From: Herminiimonas fonticola
GTDB lineage: Bacteria > Pseudomonadota > Gammaproteobacteria > Burkholderiales > Burkholderiaceae_D
NCBI RefSeq assembly: GCF_003293745.1
Contig: NZ_PTLZ01000001.1
Location: 620,001-684,000, forward strand
Direction: 5' to 3'
DNA length: 64,000 bases
The notes under the pieces are model-generated. The model searched no databases, was not told the DNA's origin, and saw only the letters and a program-made list of their open reading frames with translations. The position numbers were made by a program, and so were the translations under genes. Positions within the stretch are counted from its first letter, which is position 1, and each line of letters starts with the position of its first letter. Shown piece after piece: positions 41,458-52,188 of the stretch.

Positions 41458-42546
41458 CTACTCCGCGCTCACAACTTTGTTTCTGCCACCTTGCTTGGCT
41501 AGGTACAAAGCCTGATCTGCTTTTGCCAAAAATTGTTGCGCTGCTGCTGCGGTTTCTTCCTTGCGGCCTATGGCCTTGAGGTTGGAGACACCGATAGAAA
41601 CGGTCACGCGCAAATTCTCGCCTGTCGTCAGTGCAATCGGTATGTTGCATACGCTTGCGCGTATGCGCTCGGCGACTACCACGGCGGCATCCAGCGACGC
41701 ATCGATCAGCAAGACGACAAATTCCTCACCACCGAAACGGCCCAGCGCATCGCTCAAGCGTAACTCGGCCTTGATGCGTGCTGCAACTTCGCGCAGTACT
41801 TCGTCGCCGCCTTGATGGCCGTAGTTGTCATTCACCTTCTTGAAAAAATCCAGATCGATATACATGGCCGACAGCGAGTAACCATGACGCTGCGTGCGGC
41901 CGACTTCTTCCAGCAATCGCCGCTCTACATAGCGGCGATTATTGACGCCGGTCAGCGGATCGGTCAGGCCGATATGTTGCAGACGCTCGTTGTTGATGAC
42001 GTTTTCTACGCAAATTGCGACTATGGATGCGCGGTGCTGTAAAAAATCACTCGCCATGCCGGAGGTAAAACGTTCTTGGTCGAGACTGCCCAGACTGAGC
42101 CAGCCTATCAGCGCATTGCGGCGTATCAGCGGCAGTATGGCGACGCTGTTTGGTTTTAATACCGTATCGGGAAAAAGACGACGGTGCTGCATCGTGCTGT
42201 ACGGGCCGATAGATGGCTTGCGTGCCGGATGGGTGATTTCATCAACGCCTTGTTCAATGAAAATCAGATTCGGATAATCGCTAACATCAATCCGCAGATC
42301 GGTCAGGATGCGGCGAATTTCTGCATCCGGATCGATTAGCGACAGCGTGACGACATCCAGTTCCGATGCTTCGGTGAGCGTATCGAAAACGCTGTCGATC
42401 AATTCCTGGAAGGTGTTCGAGCTGATGAATTTCAGGTCGAATTCCTGGTAGCGCTGCATGATTTGCTGATTGCGATGCGCCTGTTCCAGCAGCAGTTTCA
42501 ACTGATTGCGTAACTGCGAATTTTCAGTAGTCAGCGTGTTCGTCAT
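41458..42546 (-). CDS. DUF484-GGDEF diguanylate cyclase
   Basis: 362-residue cytosolic protein. A short coiled coil (residues about 8-45) leads to a GAF-like DUF484 domain (about 45-190), then a GGDEF domain. The active-site loop is GGEEF. R-x-x-D lies five residues before it (RLSD-ALGRF), the inhibitory I-site for c-di-GMP. LTDPLTGVNNRRYVERRL is the usual linker. It should make c-di-GMP with product inhibition; the signal bound by DUF484 is unknown. Single-gene unit. Confidence 0.9.
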   Translation of the reverse strand: MTNTLTTENSQLRNQLKLLLEQAHRNQQIMQRYQEFDLKFISSNTFQELIDSVFDTLTEASELDVVTLSLIDPDAEIRRILTDLRIDVSDYPNLIFIEQGVDEITHPARKPSIGPYSTMQHRRLFPDTVLKPNSVAILPLIRRNALIGWLSLGSLDQERFTSGMASDFLQHRASIVAICVENVINNERLQHIGLTDPLTGVNNRRYVERRLLEEVGRTQRHGYSLSAMYIDLDFFKKVNDNYGHQGGDEVLREVAARIKAELRLSDALGRFGGEEFVVLLIDASLDAAVVVAERIRASVCNIPIALTTGENLRVTVSIGVSNLKAIGRKEETAAAAQQFLAKADQALYLAKQGGRNKVVSAE

Positions 42547-42721
42547 GGACGTCAGATCAAAACTGCAATGGCCGCGGGCGTCGCGATGGGTAAGTGCTGC
42601 ATACTACGCTGATGCTTGCTGTATAGCAATTTTTGTGCGAAGTTAAGATCGCTTTAATCTCAATTCAAGTGCGAAAAGCTGAAGATGATTTGTTGTGCGA
42701 TAAATGCAGGTATCAGTCAAC

Positions 42722-43573
42722 TCAGAAATCCAATTCCACTTCAACCGTTTGCCCCACGCGTATTACTTGCCCTTCGCCACTCAGTAGTATGGTGTTCATG
42801 CCAAACGTGATGCGGCTATCCAACTTGTCGTTGGTGCGATACGTTTGCAGAATATCCAATGGATCGGGACCGAACTCACCAGTGGCTTGATCGATGGAAG
42901 GGATAGGGCAGCGTGGCGATGGTTTTACCGGCTTTAGCTGAGCATCACCGATTGTGTAGAGCGTCGCAAAATCTTCTTCAAATGCTGGAATGTCGCTGAA
43001 TACCAGATTCGGACGGAAGCGGTTCATAGGCAAAGTACTGCGTCCTTGCGCCACCAGTTTTTCATTCAAATCTTCCAGCGAACCAGTGCCTATCACCAGC
43101 ATAGGGAAGCCATCCGAGAACAGCGTGGGAGCATCGAGTTCTTTCGTCCATTCCTTGCTCGCGATTCTTTGTGCGTTCGGATGAAAGCGTACCAATCTGC
43201 AAGGCGTGCCCAATGCATTCGAGAACCACAGCGCAGTTGTATCGTCGCAATCGTAGGCATCGACTTCATCGTCCCAAACTTGTACGCGTATGATTTTTTC
43301 ATCTGTCGGATCGGGTAGATCCAATGGGATTTCAAAGCGCAGCATGCCGGGCGAACGCAATTCCAGTGTGTCGGCCTTGATGCGTGCTTCGATCAAAGCC
43401 ATCTTTGGAAATTCGCGTTGTGTCAGTGCCTGTCCATTTTCATCGACTATCATCCATTCGCGGTCATAGATATGCTGGCTCATCAAACCGGCTGGCGTCA
43501 GCGTGGCCTCGCGCAAGGAAATGCCTGCGCAGGATTTGATTGGATACAGATTGAGTTCGGTCAGGATAGCCAT
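42722..43573 (-). CDS. MOSC-domain protein, YcbX-like
   Basis: 283-residue protein with an N-terminal MOSC beta-barrel (MAILTELNLYPIKSCAGISL) and a C-terminal MOSC domain that binds the molybdenum cofactor; the conserved Cys is expected in RCPIPSIDQATG (about 220-231). YcbX-type proteins reduce N-hydroxylated compounds with ferredoxin or flavodoxin partners. Unlike E. coli YcbX it has no C-terminal [2Fe-2S] domain, so electrons must come from another protein. Confidence 0.87.
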   Translation of the reverse strand: MAILTELNLYPIKSCAGISLREATLTPAGLMSQHIYDREWMIVDENGQALTQREFPKMALIEARIKADTLELRSPGMLRFEIPLDLPDPTDEKIIRVQVWDDEVDAYDCDDTTALWFSNALGTPCRLVRFHPNAQRIASKEWTKELDAPTLFSDGFPMLVIGTGSLEDLNEKLVAQGRSTLPMNRFRPNLVFSDIPAFEEDFATLYTIGDAQLKPVKPSPRCPIPSIDQATGEFGPDPLDILQTYRTNDKLDSRITFGMNTILLSGEGQVIRVGQTVEVELDF

Positions 43574-43653
43574 GGGCGCTTGGAGTTATCTAGAAAATTG
43601 CCGCTGGTTTCAAAACATTGAAAGCAGCGGCAATGCAGGATCAAATCGGTCGT

Positions 43654-43715
43654 TTTATACCGGACTTATACCCTTGTTCATCTCGGGTTTTGAACTGCTG
43701 TTTATACCGGGTTTT
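43654..43715. repeat. Short repeats between the MOSC gene and ychF
   Basis: TTTATACCGG occurs exactly at 43654-43663 and 43701-43710, and CGGGTTTT occurs at 43684-43691 and 43708-43715. These lie next to the ychF stop. They may be the remnant of a tandem duplication. Confidence 0.4.
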
Positions 43716-44806
43716 CAAACATTAAACAGGAAGTTCAATACGTCGCCATCCTTGACGACATATTCCTTGCCTTCTGCGCGCATCTTGCCGGCTTCTTTTG
43801 CACCGTTCTCGCCTTTGTAGGTGATGTAATCTTCATACGCAATGGTTTGCGCACGGATGAAGCCGCGTTCGAAATCGGTGTGGATCACGCCTGCAGCTTG
43901 TGGGCCGGTATCGCCGACATGGATGGTCCACGCGCGTACTTCTTTTACGCCAGCGGTGAAATAGCTTTGCAGACCGAGCAATTTGAAACCGGCACGAATC
44001 AAACGATCGAGCCCCGGTTCTTCCATGCCCATGTCGGCCAGAAATTCTTTTTTATCTGCGTCATCCAGTTCGGCGATTTCGGATTCGATGGCAGCGCAGA
44101 TAGCAACGACAGGTGCGTTTTGTGATTTGGCGTAGGCAGTCAATTGATCCAGCAAAGGATTGTTGGTGAAGCCGGAGTCAGACACGTTGCCGACGTACAT
44201 CGCAGGTTTGGCAGTGATCAGGCACAGCGGCTTGATCAATTCCATTTCTTCCTTGTCCAGACCCATCGCACGTACCGGTTTTGCTTCGTCCAGATGCGGC
44301 ATGATGCGTTCGAGCAGCGCGACCAGTTTGGATGCGTCCTTGTCGCCTGAGCGTGCTTTTTTGTTTTCGCGATGTATCGCTTTTTCAACCGTGCCCATGT
44401 CGGCCAGTGCAAGTTCGGTCTGGATCACTTCGATATCGTCCAGCGGATTGATCTTGCCGGCGACGTGGATCACGTTGTCGTCTTCAAAGCAGCGCACAAC
44501 GTTGACGATGGCATCGGTTTCGCGGATGTGCGCGAGGAACTGATTGCCCAGGCCTTCGCCTTTGGATGCGCCTGCAACGAGGCCTGCGATATCGACGAAC
44601 TCGACAGTCGCTGGCAGGATGCGTTCAGGCTTGACGATTTCAGCCAATGCTTGCAAACGTGGATCCGGCACTTCGACCATGCCGACGTTAGGCTCGATCG
44701 TGCAGAACGGATAGTTCTCAGCAGGGATGCCGGCTTTCGTGAGTGCATTGAAGAGGGTGGATTTGCCGACGTTAGGCAGGCCGACGATGCCGCATTTGAG
44801 ACTCAT
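43715..44806 (-). CDS. ychF: YchF/OLA1-type ATPase
   Basis: 363-residue Obg-family P-loop protein that prefers ATP and is linked to stress responses and ribosomes. P-loop GLPNVGKST is near residue 8, the G3 region is [19 protein letters not shown], and the altered base-specificity motif (AMYVGNVSD, instead of NKxD) fits ATP binding. The C-terminal TGS-like domain has [13 protein letters not shown] and [14 protein letters not shown]. It is followed in the same direction by the MOSC gene and preceded by pth. Confidence 0.96.
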   Translation of the reverse strand: MSLKCGIVGLPNVGKSTLFNALTKAGIPAENYPFCTIEPNVGMVEVPDPRLQALAEIVKPERILPATVEFVDIAGLVAGASKGEGLGNQFLAHIRETDAIVNVVRCFEDDNVIHVAGKINPLDDIEVIQTELALADMGTVEKAIHRENKKARSGDKDASKLVALLERIMPHLDEAKPVRAMGLDKEEMELIKPLCLITAKPAMYVGNVSDSGFTNNPLLDQLTAYAKSQNAPVVAICAAIESEIAELDDADKKEFLADMGMEEPGLDRLIRAGFKLLGLQSYFTAGVKEVRAWTIHVGDTGPQAAGVIHTDFERGFIRAQTIAYEDYITYKGENGAKEAGKMRAEGKEYVVKDGDVLNFLFNV

Positions 44807-44964
44807 GATGTTGTGCTTTGCTGAGAGATGAATTAACCCGCTATTTTACCGTAGCGAGCGGGGTCTGCCGCGTTTGGCGGGCGACTACTTGCAACCGGGG
44901 CTAATTGAGTGGAGTTTTGAGATGAATATTGCTATTCATCTTGCTAACAATTGCCGGCTGCTGC

Positions 44965-45555
44965 TTATTTTTCGACCGTGTGCAATTTCATCGCTGCTGC
45001 ATTGAAGTTGCCTTCGCACAGCAGTGGAATGATGGACAGGCTTTTGGCAATCGCTTCATCGATCAGCGGTTGTTCTTCCTTGCGTGGTCTATGCAAAACA
45101 AAATCGACAACAGCTTGCTGCAAATTCATTGTGCGCGGATGGCCTATGCCTATACGCAGACGCCAATAATCCTGCGTGCCGAGTGCTGCGGTAATGTCTT
45201 TCAAACCATTATGTCCGCCGGATGAACCGCCTTTTTTCAACTTGGCGACGCCTGGTGGAATATCGAGTTCGTCATGCGCGACCAGAATTTCGTCCGGCAG
45301 GATTTTATAGAAACGTGCCAGTGCACCTACCGATTGGCCGGAGCGATTCATGAAGGTTTGCGGTTCCAGCAACCAGACTTCCTGTCCGGCGATAGCTGTT
45401 TTTGCGACGAGTGCATGGTACTTGGATTCACGCGACAGATGGCAGCGCGGCGTATTGCGCGCCAATTCATCGACTAGCCAGAAGCCGGCATTGTGACGGG
45501 TTTGCTCGTATTCCTGACCGGGATTGCCGAGACCGACGATAAGGCGAATAGGCAT
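44965..45555 (-). CDS. pth: Peptidyl-tRNA hydrolase
   Basis: 196-residue enzyme that frees tRNA from dropped-off peptidyl-tRNA. [19 protein letters not shown] holds the catalytic His (residue 23) and Asn. [10 protein letters not shown] and [27 protein letters not shown] are the other conserved blocks, the latter quoted in shortened form. The order rplY-pth-ychF is common in proteobacteria. Confidence 0.96.
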   Translation of the reverse strand: MPIRLIVGLGNPGQEYEQTRHNAGFWLVDELARNTPRCHLSRESKYHALVAKTAIAGQEVWLLEPQTFMNRSGQSVGALARFYKILPDEILVAHDELDIPPGVAKLKKGGSSGGHNGLKDITAALGTQDYWRLRIGIGHPRTMNLQQAVVDFVLHRPRKEEQPLIDEAIAKSLSIIPLLCEGNFNAAAMKLHTVEK

Positions 45556-45621
45556 GGCGTTATGAAAATTGGAAAACCTGATTATCGGGGATGAAGTCGG
45601 CTTGTGTTCGCCTGCATCATA

Positions 45622-45650
45622 AAAAAACCCGCCACGAAGGCGGGTTCTTC
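45622..45650 (-). terminator. Rho-independent terminator of rplY
   Basis: On the minus strand GAACCCGCC-TTCGT-GGCGGGTTTTTTT: an eight-bp stem followed by a T-run. It lies 30 nt past the rplY stop. Confidence 0.9.
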
Positions 45651-45679
45651 AATTGCCGGGCAAGCCGGCAATCATGCGA

Positions 45680-46318
45680 TTACTTCTTGTCAGCAGGTGC
45701 TGCAGGTGCCGCGGCAGGTGCTGCAGCAGCAGGCGCTGCAGCTTCTTCAACTTTACCTGCAGGGATTGCAGCAGTAGCGATCGTTGGGTTGTCTTCACCA
45801 CCGTGGATAACTGCGGAAACGCCTTTTGGCAATTTGATGTCAGCCAAGTGGATCGAGTGACCCGCTTCCAGTTTTGCCAGATCAACTTCGACGAATTCTG
45901 GCAAATCAGCTGGCAAGCAAGTGATGTCCAATTCAACTGCAACGTGGCTGATGACCGCGCTGGACAATTTGACTGCTGGCGAAATTTCAGCGTTCACGAA
46001 GTGCAGTGGCACTTTAACGTGAATTTTTTGCTTGGCATCAACGCGTTGGAAATCAGCGTGCAAAACGAGTTGTTTGTATGCGTGGACTTGGAAGTCGCGC
46101 AACAATACTTTTTCAGTTTTACCATCGACTTCGAGGTCAAGGATAGACGAGTGGAACGCTTCTTTTTTCAATGCATGGTACAGCGCGTTGTGGTCGAGAG
46201 AAATGTTGACCGGTGCAGCTGTGCCACCATAAACGATGCCAGGTGTGAGGCCTGCAATGCGCTGGCGGCGGCTCGCTCCGGTCCCCAGATCATTACGTGC
46301 AAATGCGACTACTTTCAT
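45680..46318 (-). CDS. rplY: 50S ribosomal protein L25 (long, CTC type)
   Basis: 212-residue L25/CTC protein that binds the 5S rRNA. The N-domain has [15 protein letters not shown] and PGIVYGG; the C-terminal TL5 beta domain follows. An Ala/Pro-rich tail ([18 protein letters not shown]) ends in Lys-Lys, longer than in the short E. coli form. The start at 46318 follows GGAG; an upstream start at 46330 would add four residues. The next gene upstream on this strand is prs, as in many beta-proteobacteria. Confidence 0.94.
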   Translation of the reverse strand: MKVVAFARNDLGTGASRRQRIAGLTPGIVYGGTAAPVNISLDHNALYHALKKEAFHSSILDLEVDGKTEKVLLRDFQVHAYKQLVLHADFQRVDAKQKIHVKVPLHFVNAEISPAVKLSSAVISHVAVELDITCLPADLPEFVEVDLAKLEAGHSIHLADIKLPKGVSAVIHGGEDNPTIATAAIPAGKVEEAAAPAAAAPAAAPAAPADKK

Positions 46319-46359
46319 GATGAACTCCAAATAGGCAGAATGAAAAACATCCTGCGGTT

Positions 46360-46478
46360 AAATCCCCCGCGACCAGGGGATTTGAAAAGTGGCGTAGCAA
46401 ATAAATCAACTACACCGGATTTCGGATAGCGGAGAGTAAAGCTTCGCCGACATCCTTGCCTGTACCCGAAAGTACAGG
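46360..46478 (-). promoter_or_regulatory. Two hairpins between prs and rplY
   Basis: AAATCCCC/GGGGATTT at 46360-46383 (8 bp) and CCTGTAC/GTACAGG at 46459-46478 (7 bp, 6-nt loop). Neither has a clear U-tract on the coding strand. They may be processing, termination or L25-leader elements in the 174-nt spacer. Confidence 0.4.
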
Positions 46479-46492
46479 GTTCAACGTTCTTA

Positions 46493-47446
46493 TTATGCGT
46501 CCGCGAACAAGGACATCACGGAATCGCCAGTGCTGATGCGCTTGAATGTTTCTGCGAGCAAAGGCGCGCAAGTCAGTACACGGATCTTAGGACATGCACG
46601 TGCAGCATCGTTCAGTGGAATCGTATCGGTGACGACCAACTCGTCCAATGGCGAATTAGTGATGCGCTCGATTGCAGGACCCGACAAGACTGGATGCGTA
46701 CAGTAGGCGATGACTTTCTTCGCGCCACGTTCTTTCAATACTTCGGCTGCTTTTGTCAGCGTGCCGGCGGTATCGACCATGTCATCCATGATCACGCAGT
46801 TACGGCCTTCGACTTCACCGATGATGTTCATGACTTCCGACACGTTCGCTTTAGGGCGACGTTTGTCGATGATGGCGAGATCGCAATTCAGGCGTTTTGC
46901 CAATGCACGGGCGCGGACCACGCCGCCTACGTCAGGCGAAACGACCAGCAGGTCGTCGTAATTCTTTGCTACCAGATCGCTCAACAAAATCGGCGATGCG
47001 TAAATATTATCGACCGGAATATCGAAGAAACCTTGAATTTGATCTGCATGCAGATCCATGATCAAGACGCGTTCGACGCCGGATTCTTGCAACATGTTGG
47101 CGACGACTTTTGCTGAAATCGCAACACGTGCTGAACGTGGGCGGCGATCTTGACGTGCATAACCGTAGTAAGGAATCGCAGCGGTGATACGGCCAGCCGA
47201 TGCGCGTTTCAGTGCATCGACCATCAACATGATTTCCATCAGATTGTCATTGGTCGGTGCACAAGTCGATTGCAATACGAATACGTCTTTACCGCGGACG
47301 TTTTCGTTAATCTCAACAACGATCTCGCCGTCGGAGAATTTGGAAACTACAGCTTTACCAAGCGGAAGGCCAAGATGCTTGGCAACTCCCAAAGCCAGAT
47401 CCGGATTTGCGTTGCCGGTAAAAACCATCAGGTTTTCGAGTGCCAT
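46493..47446 (-). CDS. prs: Ribose-phosphate pyrophosphokinase
   Basis: 317-residue class I PRPP synthase: ATP plus ribose-5-phosphate gives PRPP for nucleotides, His and Trp. Diagnostic parts are [28 protein letters not shown] (in part), [11 protein letters not shown], the metal-binding [15 protein letters not shown], and the PRPP loop [18 protein letters not shown]. Length is the family standard. It follows the tRNA-Gln and ispE genes on the same strand. Confidence 0.97.
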   Translation of the reverse strand: MALENLMVFTGNANPDLALGVAKHLGLPLGKAVVSKFSDGEIVVEINENVRGKDVFVLQSTCAPTNDNLMEIMLMVDALKRASAGRITAAIPYYGYARQDRRPRSARVAISAKVVANMLQESGVERVLIMDLHADQIQGFFDIPVDNIYASPILLSDLVAKNYDDLLVVSPDVGGVVRARALAKRLNCDLAIIDKRRPKANVSEVMNIIGEVEGRNCVIMDDMVDTAGTLTKAAEVLKERGAKKVIAYCTHPVLSGPAIERITNSPLDELVVTDTIPLNDAARACPKIRVLTCAPLLAETFKRISTGDSVMSLFADA

Positions 47447-47556
47447 GGAAATTCCCGCTACAAAGTTGAGTGACAGTAAAAAGCTGGAAAGCCGCCAAAG
47501 CCTGACGGTGACGTCTTGCGTTGGCGGCTATTGTTTTTTCTTGCTATAGATATGAA

Positions 47557-47633
47557 TGGCAGGGGAAGAAGGATTCGAACCTTCGAATGCTGGAATCAAA
47601 ATCCAGTGCCTTAACCAACTTGGCGATTCCCCT
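47557..47633 (-). tRNA. tRNA-Gln (anticodon TTG)
   Basis: 77 nt with the CCA encoded. Acceptor AGGGGAA pairs with TTCCCCT. The anticodon stem-loop is CTGGA-TTTTGAT-TCCAG with anticodon TTG. The T arm is GAAGG-TTCGAAT-CCTTC. Dsicriminator G precedes CCA. The acceptor and the anticodon loop agree with tRNA-Gln. It lies between ispE and prs, on the same strand. Confidence 0.95.
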
Positions 47634-47705
47634 ACGCAACCTTTGTGTCTTTCGCATTATCTTCGCTAGCTTAGCGGCGGATACTGCGAACTACGAATTC
47701 TGACT

Positions 47706-48569
47706 TTACGACTTCAGCAAATAAGCGAGCGGATGATGCGTGATCGCTTTGGCTTTCCAGGCTTTCCATTGCAGCGGTACTGTTGCCAGTACTGCATCGA
47801 CTTGTTGTTCTTCCTTGAAGGGACAAAACACACAAGCGCCGGAACCTGTCATTCTTGCATCGCCATATTGCTGCAGCCATTTTATGGCGTCGGCTATCGG
47901 CGGAAACAAGTTTGCAGCCACGACTTGCAGGTCGTTTTTGCCGAAGCTTTCTTGAGCTCCGGAAAAGTCCGATATTTTGACGGGTTTCGTATCCCTTGTC
48001 AATTCTGTTGAAGAAAATATCTGCTGCGTAGGAACCGATACTCCCGGCTCGATCACGAGGAACCAGGATTCCGGCGTTTTTACGGCTACTAAAGCCTCGC
48101 CTATGCCCTCGGCAAATGCATTCTGCCCGAATAGAAAAAACGGTACATCCGCACCCAATTGCAGACCGAGCGCCATTAATTCGGAGCGCGTCAGGCCGGT
48201 TTGCCACAGATGGTTGAGTGCTAGCAGCGTGCTTGCTGCATCAGAGGAGCCGCCGCCCAAGCCACCGCCCATGGGCAGATTTTTTTCAATGGAGATCTCC
48301 GCGCCTGCGACCTTGCCTTGTTTTTTTGCTTCTGCTTGCAATAAGCGTGCGGCGCGCACGATCAGGTCACTTTCGGCCGGCACACCTGTCAGTTCGGTGC
48401 TGCGATGAATAACATCGTCGTCACGCACTGTGAAGTGCAGCACATCGCCTTTGTCGATCAGCTGAAATACGCTTTGCAGCAGATGATAGCCATCCGCCCG
48501 TCGTCCTGTGACGTGCAAAAAAAGATTCAGCTTGGCCGGTGCCGGACAGTTCTTGAGTGTGCGATCCAT
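47706..48569 (-). CDS. ispE: 4-diphosphocytidyl-2-C-methyl-D-erythritol kinase
   Basis: 287-residue GHMP kinase of the MEP isoprenoid pathway. [21 protein letters not shown] is the substrate-binding start (quoted with its normal family spacing), and the ATP loop is [16 protein letters not shown] near 100. The third GHMP motif is GSGACVFC. It is next to lolB upstream and tRNA-Gln-prs downstream, the order usual in beta-proteobacteria. Confidence 0.96.
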   Translation of the reverse strand: MDRTLKNCPAPAKLNLFLHVTGRRADGYHLLQSVFQLIDKGDVLHFTVRDDDVIHRSTELTGVPAESDLIVRAARLLQAEAKKQGKVAGAEISIEKNLPMGGGLGGGSSDAASTLLALNHLWQTGLTRSELMALGLQLGADVPFFLFGQNAFAEGIGEALVAVKTPESWFLVIEPGVSVPTQQIFSSTELTRDTKPVKISDFSGAQESFGKNDLQVVAANLFPPIADAIKWLQQYGDARMTGSGACVFCPFKEEQQVDAVLATVPLQWKAWKAKAITHHPLAYLLKS

Positions 48570-48618
48570 ATTCTTGTGCGTATTGAGCGCTTCTGTATCT
48601 ATAGAAAAAAAGCGCGCT

Positions 48619-49230
48619 TTATTGTGACTGCCATTTATCGAGCACGATGCGGATCATGACTTTGCCGGCTTGTTCGGTTTGGCGCGTCAGATCTATACGT
48701 TTCGGGCGACTTTGTGGTGGTGTCTGATTATCGTCTCCCCAGCTCATGTATTGAATGTTCCAGCCGTCGCGCGTCAGGACATTCGTATTCGAGGATGTGG
48801 CAATAAAAGTTTTGTTGTTTGCATCGGTCGCAAATCCTTGCAACCAATTACGCAAGCCGGAAACTGGCAAAGGCCAGCCGAGTGCCTGTTCTGCCAGCGT
48901 ATCGACATCCATGGCGCTACGTTGCGCCTGACCCGATTGCGTCAATGTGGCAATGCCCGGTTTGACGTCTATGGTGGCGAGGATTTGCCCCAGCGGCGAC
49001 AGGATGGTGATGGTGCTGCGGTCTTTGCTTTGCCTCCAGGTAAAGCTGACGTGTATCGCTTCATCCTGTTCATTTTTTTGATATTGCACAGACATGCGTC
49101 CATCCAGTTCCAGCACATCTATATAAGTACGCTGGCTTGCGTTCTGCTCGATGTTGTCGGGTGGCGTAATCGTGGCGCAAGCGCTCAGCAACAGGGAGCA
49201 GAATGCAATTGAACTGACAATTTTTCGCAT
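48619..49230 (-). CDS. lolB: Outer-membrane lipoprotein receptor LolB
   Basis: 203-residue lipoprotein that inserts lipoproteins delivered by LolA into the outer membrane. Signal peptide and lipobox: [12 protein letters not shown]. After the Cys is a TITPPDN linker; [32 protein letters not shown] and the later [15 protein letters not shown] fit LolB. The start at 49230 gives a proper lipoprotein signal; 49257 and 49338 are in-frame alternatives that bury it. Next to ispE, as usual. Confidence 0.92.
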   Translation of the reverse strand: MRKIVSSIAFCSLLLSACATITPPDNIEQNASQRTYIDVLELDGRMSVQYQKNEQDEAIHVSFTWRQSKDRSTITILSPLGQILATIDVKPGIATLTQSGQAQRSAMDVDTLAEQALGWPLPVSGLRNWLQGFATDANNKTFIATSSNTNVLTRDGWNIQYMSWGDDNQTPPQSRPKRIDLTRQTEQAGKVMIRIVLDKWQSQ

Positions 49231-49369
49231 GAGCGTTTTGGTATTTTGTTGATGCATCGAGCAATCGATTGTAAACGAGTGCTTGCGGAGATGGTCATGC
49301 GAGGAATGAATTCGGGATTTGAGGACGGCTGTATGCAAATCCCGAATTTATGTGCGGCTAAGCCTAAGA

Positions 49370-51193
49370 TTAAAGCTTGATGCGGAGGCGTGCCACAGTG
49401 CTTTTCAGTATATCGTTCTGCGGATCTTTTTTGTTTGCATCGCGCAGTAGTTGCTGTGCTGCTTCCTTCTCACCTTTGACCCACAATACTTCACCAAGAT
49501 GCACGCCAATTTCCACATCGGGACGAATTGCATAGGCGCGACGGAGAAAGTCTTCCGCTTCCTGCAATTTGCCCAGTCGGAAATAGATCCAGCCCATGCT
49601 ATCCATGATGAATGGATCTTCCGGGGCCAGCTTCGATGCCTTGTCGATCAGCGTGTACGCTTCCTGTAAATGGATATTGCGTTCGGCGAATGAATAGCCG
49701 AGTGCGTTATATGCATGTTGATTGCTAGGCGCGAGTTTGATGATTTTACGTAATGCGGTTTCCATCAAGTCGAAGCGATTGGCTTTTTCTGTCAACATCG
49801 CATAGTCGTACAGCAGACCGGTATCTTCAGGAAAATGCTGCAGGCCTTTGCTTAGTATGGCGATCGCTTCCGGAAGACGATTTGCATCGCGCAGCAATTG
49901 CGCATCGGCCACCATGATTTGAATCTGTTCGCGCTGGCCTTCAGGTTTCAAATGGCTAAGCAGATTGCGTGCGCCGCTCAAGTCGCCAGTGTTGGCCATG
50001 ATCTGCGCGCTTCTAACTTGTGCCTCAAGGTAAGCCGGGCCGGGTTCGACTTGCGCCAGCCATTTGAGCGCGGCAGGGAAATCCTTGCGATCTTCGGCAA
50101 TCTGCGAAAGGATCAGCAAGGCTTGTACCGGGTCGCGTTCGTCGTCAGGATTGGCTTCCAGTTCCTTCAGATAGGCGCTTAGATATTTCTCTGCGGTTTC
50201 TCTATCGTTCATTTGCGCGCCCAGAATTCCCATCGCATACATGATGGTCAGATCCTTGGGTTGGTCCTTGAGCAGGATTTCGAATTGCTTGCGCGCTTCA
50301 TCATATTGTTTGTCGTCGATCAGGATTTTTGCGTAGGCGATGCGGACGTCGCGCGCTTTTGGATAGTTTTTCAGGAATTCAGTCAGCGTCTGCAATGTTT
50401 CTTCACGACTGCTTGTGGATTGCGCCAACATCAAGACGGCGATTTCCAGATCGGGTTTGATGGCGAGTGCCTTGCCTGCCTCGGTACGTGCACGCGCCAG
50501 ATCGCCTTTTGCGTATGCTGCTTGCGCCAGTGCAATGTGGGTTTCCACCAAGCCTTGATAAGGCGCAGTCAATTCTTCCTGCAAGGTAAATGCGGCGTTC
50601 TTGTCTTTGGTGCGGCCCAGCAGGCGTTGAATTTGCAGGATCAGCAAACCGCGCGCCTGTGGTGTGACTTCCTGCAGGCGTTCCACGAAAATAGGTTTGG
50701 CTTCAGTCAGGTTCTCGCCCAATACAACCAGGCCCAGATAAAACTGGTTGGCTTCATCCGAGTGCGGTGCCAGTTCGCGCCACAGCCTGACGGCAGATAG
50801 CGCTTCGCCAGTTTTCTTGGCGCTCAAGGCAATTTCTGCAGCGCGACGTGCGAGGCGAGAATCGCGCGTTTCCTGCGCTGCGACCAGCATCGTCACATAG
50901 GCCAGTTGCCAATCGCCGCGTTGATACGCCAGTTCGGCACGCAACAGCTTGAAGAGCAAATCATCCGATAAATCCAGGGTAGGCAAAGGATCTTCTTGCG
51001 CGTCGTCGACCGCTTTCTTGGCAGTATTATTGTTGCTTGGAGCAGAAGATTTCTGGCCTTCTTTCGCAATCAATTGCGAAGGCTGTGGCGTTTTTTCGGG
51101 TGCTAATGGCTGAGCTTGCAGGTTGGCGCCGGCAGATAACAGGGCGGACAGCGTTACAATAACGAGAGCATTTTTCAATTGAAGTCCAAGCAA
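49370..51193 (-). CDS. Exported TPR protein
   Basis: 607-residue protein with signal peptide (residues 1-27). A charged, Ser/Asn-rich spacer (about 28-65) leads to an alpha-helical array of at least eight TPR-like repeats with the A-Y...A/G...P pattern (for example AYAKILIDDKQYDEARKQFE and GYSFAERNIHLQEAYTLID, quoted in part, and MGWIYFRLGKLQEAEDFLRRA). It is next to lolB and ispE in many beta-proteobacteria but has no established function; a periplasmic scaffold in envelope assembly is likely. Divergent from mutM. Confidence 0.87.
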   Translation of the reverse strand: MLGLQLKNALVIVTLSALLSAGANLQAQPLAPEKTPQPSQLIAKEGQKSSAPSNNNTAKKAVDDAQEDPLPTLDLSDDLLFKLLRAELAYQRGDWQLAYVTMLVAAQETRDSRLARRAAEIALSAKKTGEALSAVRLWRELAPHSDEANQFYLGLVVLGENLTEAKPIFVERLQEVTPQARGLLILQIQRLLGRTKDKNAAFTLQEELTAPYQGLVETHIALAQAAYAKGDLARARTEAGKALAIKPDLEIAVLMLAQSTSSREETLQTLTEFLKNYPKARDVRIAYAKILIDDKQYDEARKQFEILLKDQPKDLTIMYAMGILGAQMNDRETAEKYLSAYLKELEANPDDERDPVQALLILSQIAEDRKDFPAALKWLAQVEPGPAYLEAQVRSAQIMANTGDLSGARNLLSHLKPEGQREQIQIMVADAQLLRDANRLPEAIAILSKGLQHFPEDTGLLYDYAMLTEKANRFDLMETALRKIIKLAPSNQHAYNALGYSFAERNIHLQEAYTLIDKASKLAPEDPFIMDSMGWIYFRLGKLQEAEDFLRRAYAIRPDVEIGVHLGEVLWVKGEKEAAQQLLRDANKKDPQNDILKSTVARLRIKL

Positions 51194-51289
51194 ATCGAGC
51201 AGGTTTTTATTCTACGCTTAACCGTTGCCTAATGTGCGGTGAGGCACCGATGAATGCCATGCGCGAGTCACCAGGAAGTAGTTGTCGTC

Positions 51290-52111
51290 ATGCCTGAATT
51301 ACCTGAAGTTGAAGTAACACGCCGCGGGGTCGCACCGCATCTGGAAGGGAAAATCGTTACGGCGGTTGAGTTGCGGCGTAGCGGTTTGCGCTGGCCGTTC
51401 CCGGCTGACCTGTCGCAAACGCTGGCTGGTCGTACGGTGCGCAGTACCGGCAGGCGCGGTAAATATCTGTTGATTCATTTTGATCATGGCACCTTGATCA
51501 TTCATCTCGGCATGTCCGGGCATATTCGGATATTGCAAGCGGGCATACCGCCGCAAAAGCATGATCACTTCGACATGTCAGTTGGCAATCAGGTACTGCG
51601 TCTGACAGATCCGCGTCGTTTCGGTGCGGTCTTGTGGCATGCGGCAGAAGATGGCGCAGTCGACAATCACTTATTGTTGCGCGCCTTGGGCGTAGAGCCG
51701 CTGGAAGACTTGTTCAGTGCCGAATGGTTGTATAAGCAAACACGCGGCCGCAGCGCAGCGATCAAGCAAGTGTTGCTGGCGGGAGACATTGTGGTCGGCG
51801 TTGGAAATATTTATGCGTCGGAAAGTTTGTTCCAGGCGCGTATCAATCCTAAGACGCCCGCGCATCGAATCGGCTTGCAGCGCTATGAACGCCTGGCGCA
51901 GGCTATACGAGGAATTCTGGCTGCTGCTATCGAGCAGGGCGGCAGTACGCTGAAGGATTTTATAGGCGTCAACGGCCAATCCGGATACTTTCAGCAAAAC
52001 TACTTTGCCTATGCGCGGGCTGGAGAACCTTGCCGTATTTGCAATGCGACTATCAAACAAATCGTGCAAGGTCAGCGCTCGACCTTTTACTGTCCAAATT
52101 GTCAAAAGTGA
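51290..52111 (+). CDS. mutM: Formamidopyrimidine-DNA glycosylase
   Basis: 273-residue Fpg glycosylase/AP lyase that removes 8-oxoguanine. The processed N-terminus [12 protein letters not shown] gives the catalytic Pro and Glu. The lysine-containing loop is [20 protein letters not shown], the H2TH region is [14 protein letters not shown], and the zinc finger [10 protein letters not shown]...FYCPNCQK is complete. The start at 51290 is required by the PELPEVE motif; the ATG at 51254 would block catalysis. A dynamin-family gene and mutY follow. Confidence 0.97.
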   Translation: MPELPEVEVTRRGVAPHLEGKIVTAVELRRSGLRWPFPADLSQTLAGRTVRSTGRRGKYLLIHFDHGTLIIHLGMSGHIRILQAGIPPQKHDHFDMSVGNQVLRLTDPRRFGAVLWHAAEDGAVDNHLLLRALGVEPLEDLFSAEWLYKQTRGRSAAIKQVLLAGDIVVGVGNIYASESLFQARINPKTPAHRIGLQRYERLAQAIRGILAAAIEQGGSTLKDFIGVNGQSGYFQQNYFAYARAGEPCRICNATIKQIVQGQRSTFYCPNCQK

Positions 52112-52188
52112 AGACAGATGCTAGTGTCGCTTTGTGGAATGCAGTCTCCAAGACGCGCTTGGCATAACAACACTATAAAGAGGTCCAT

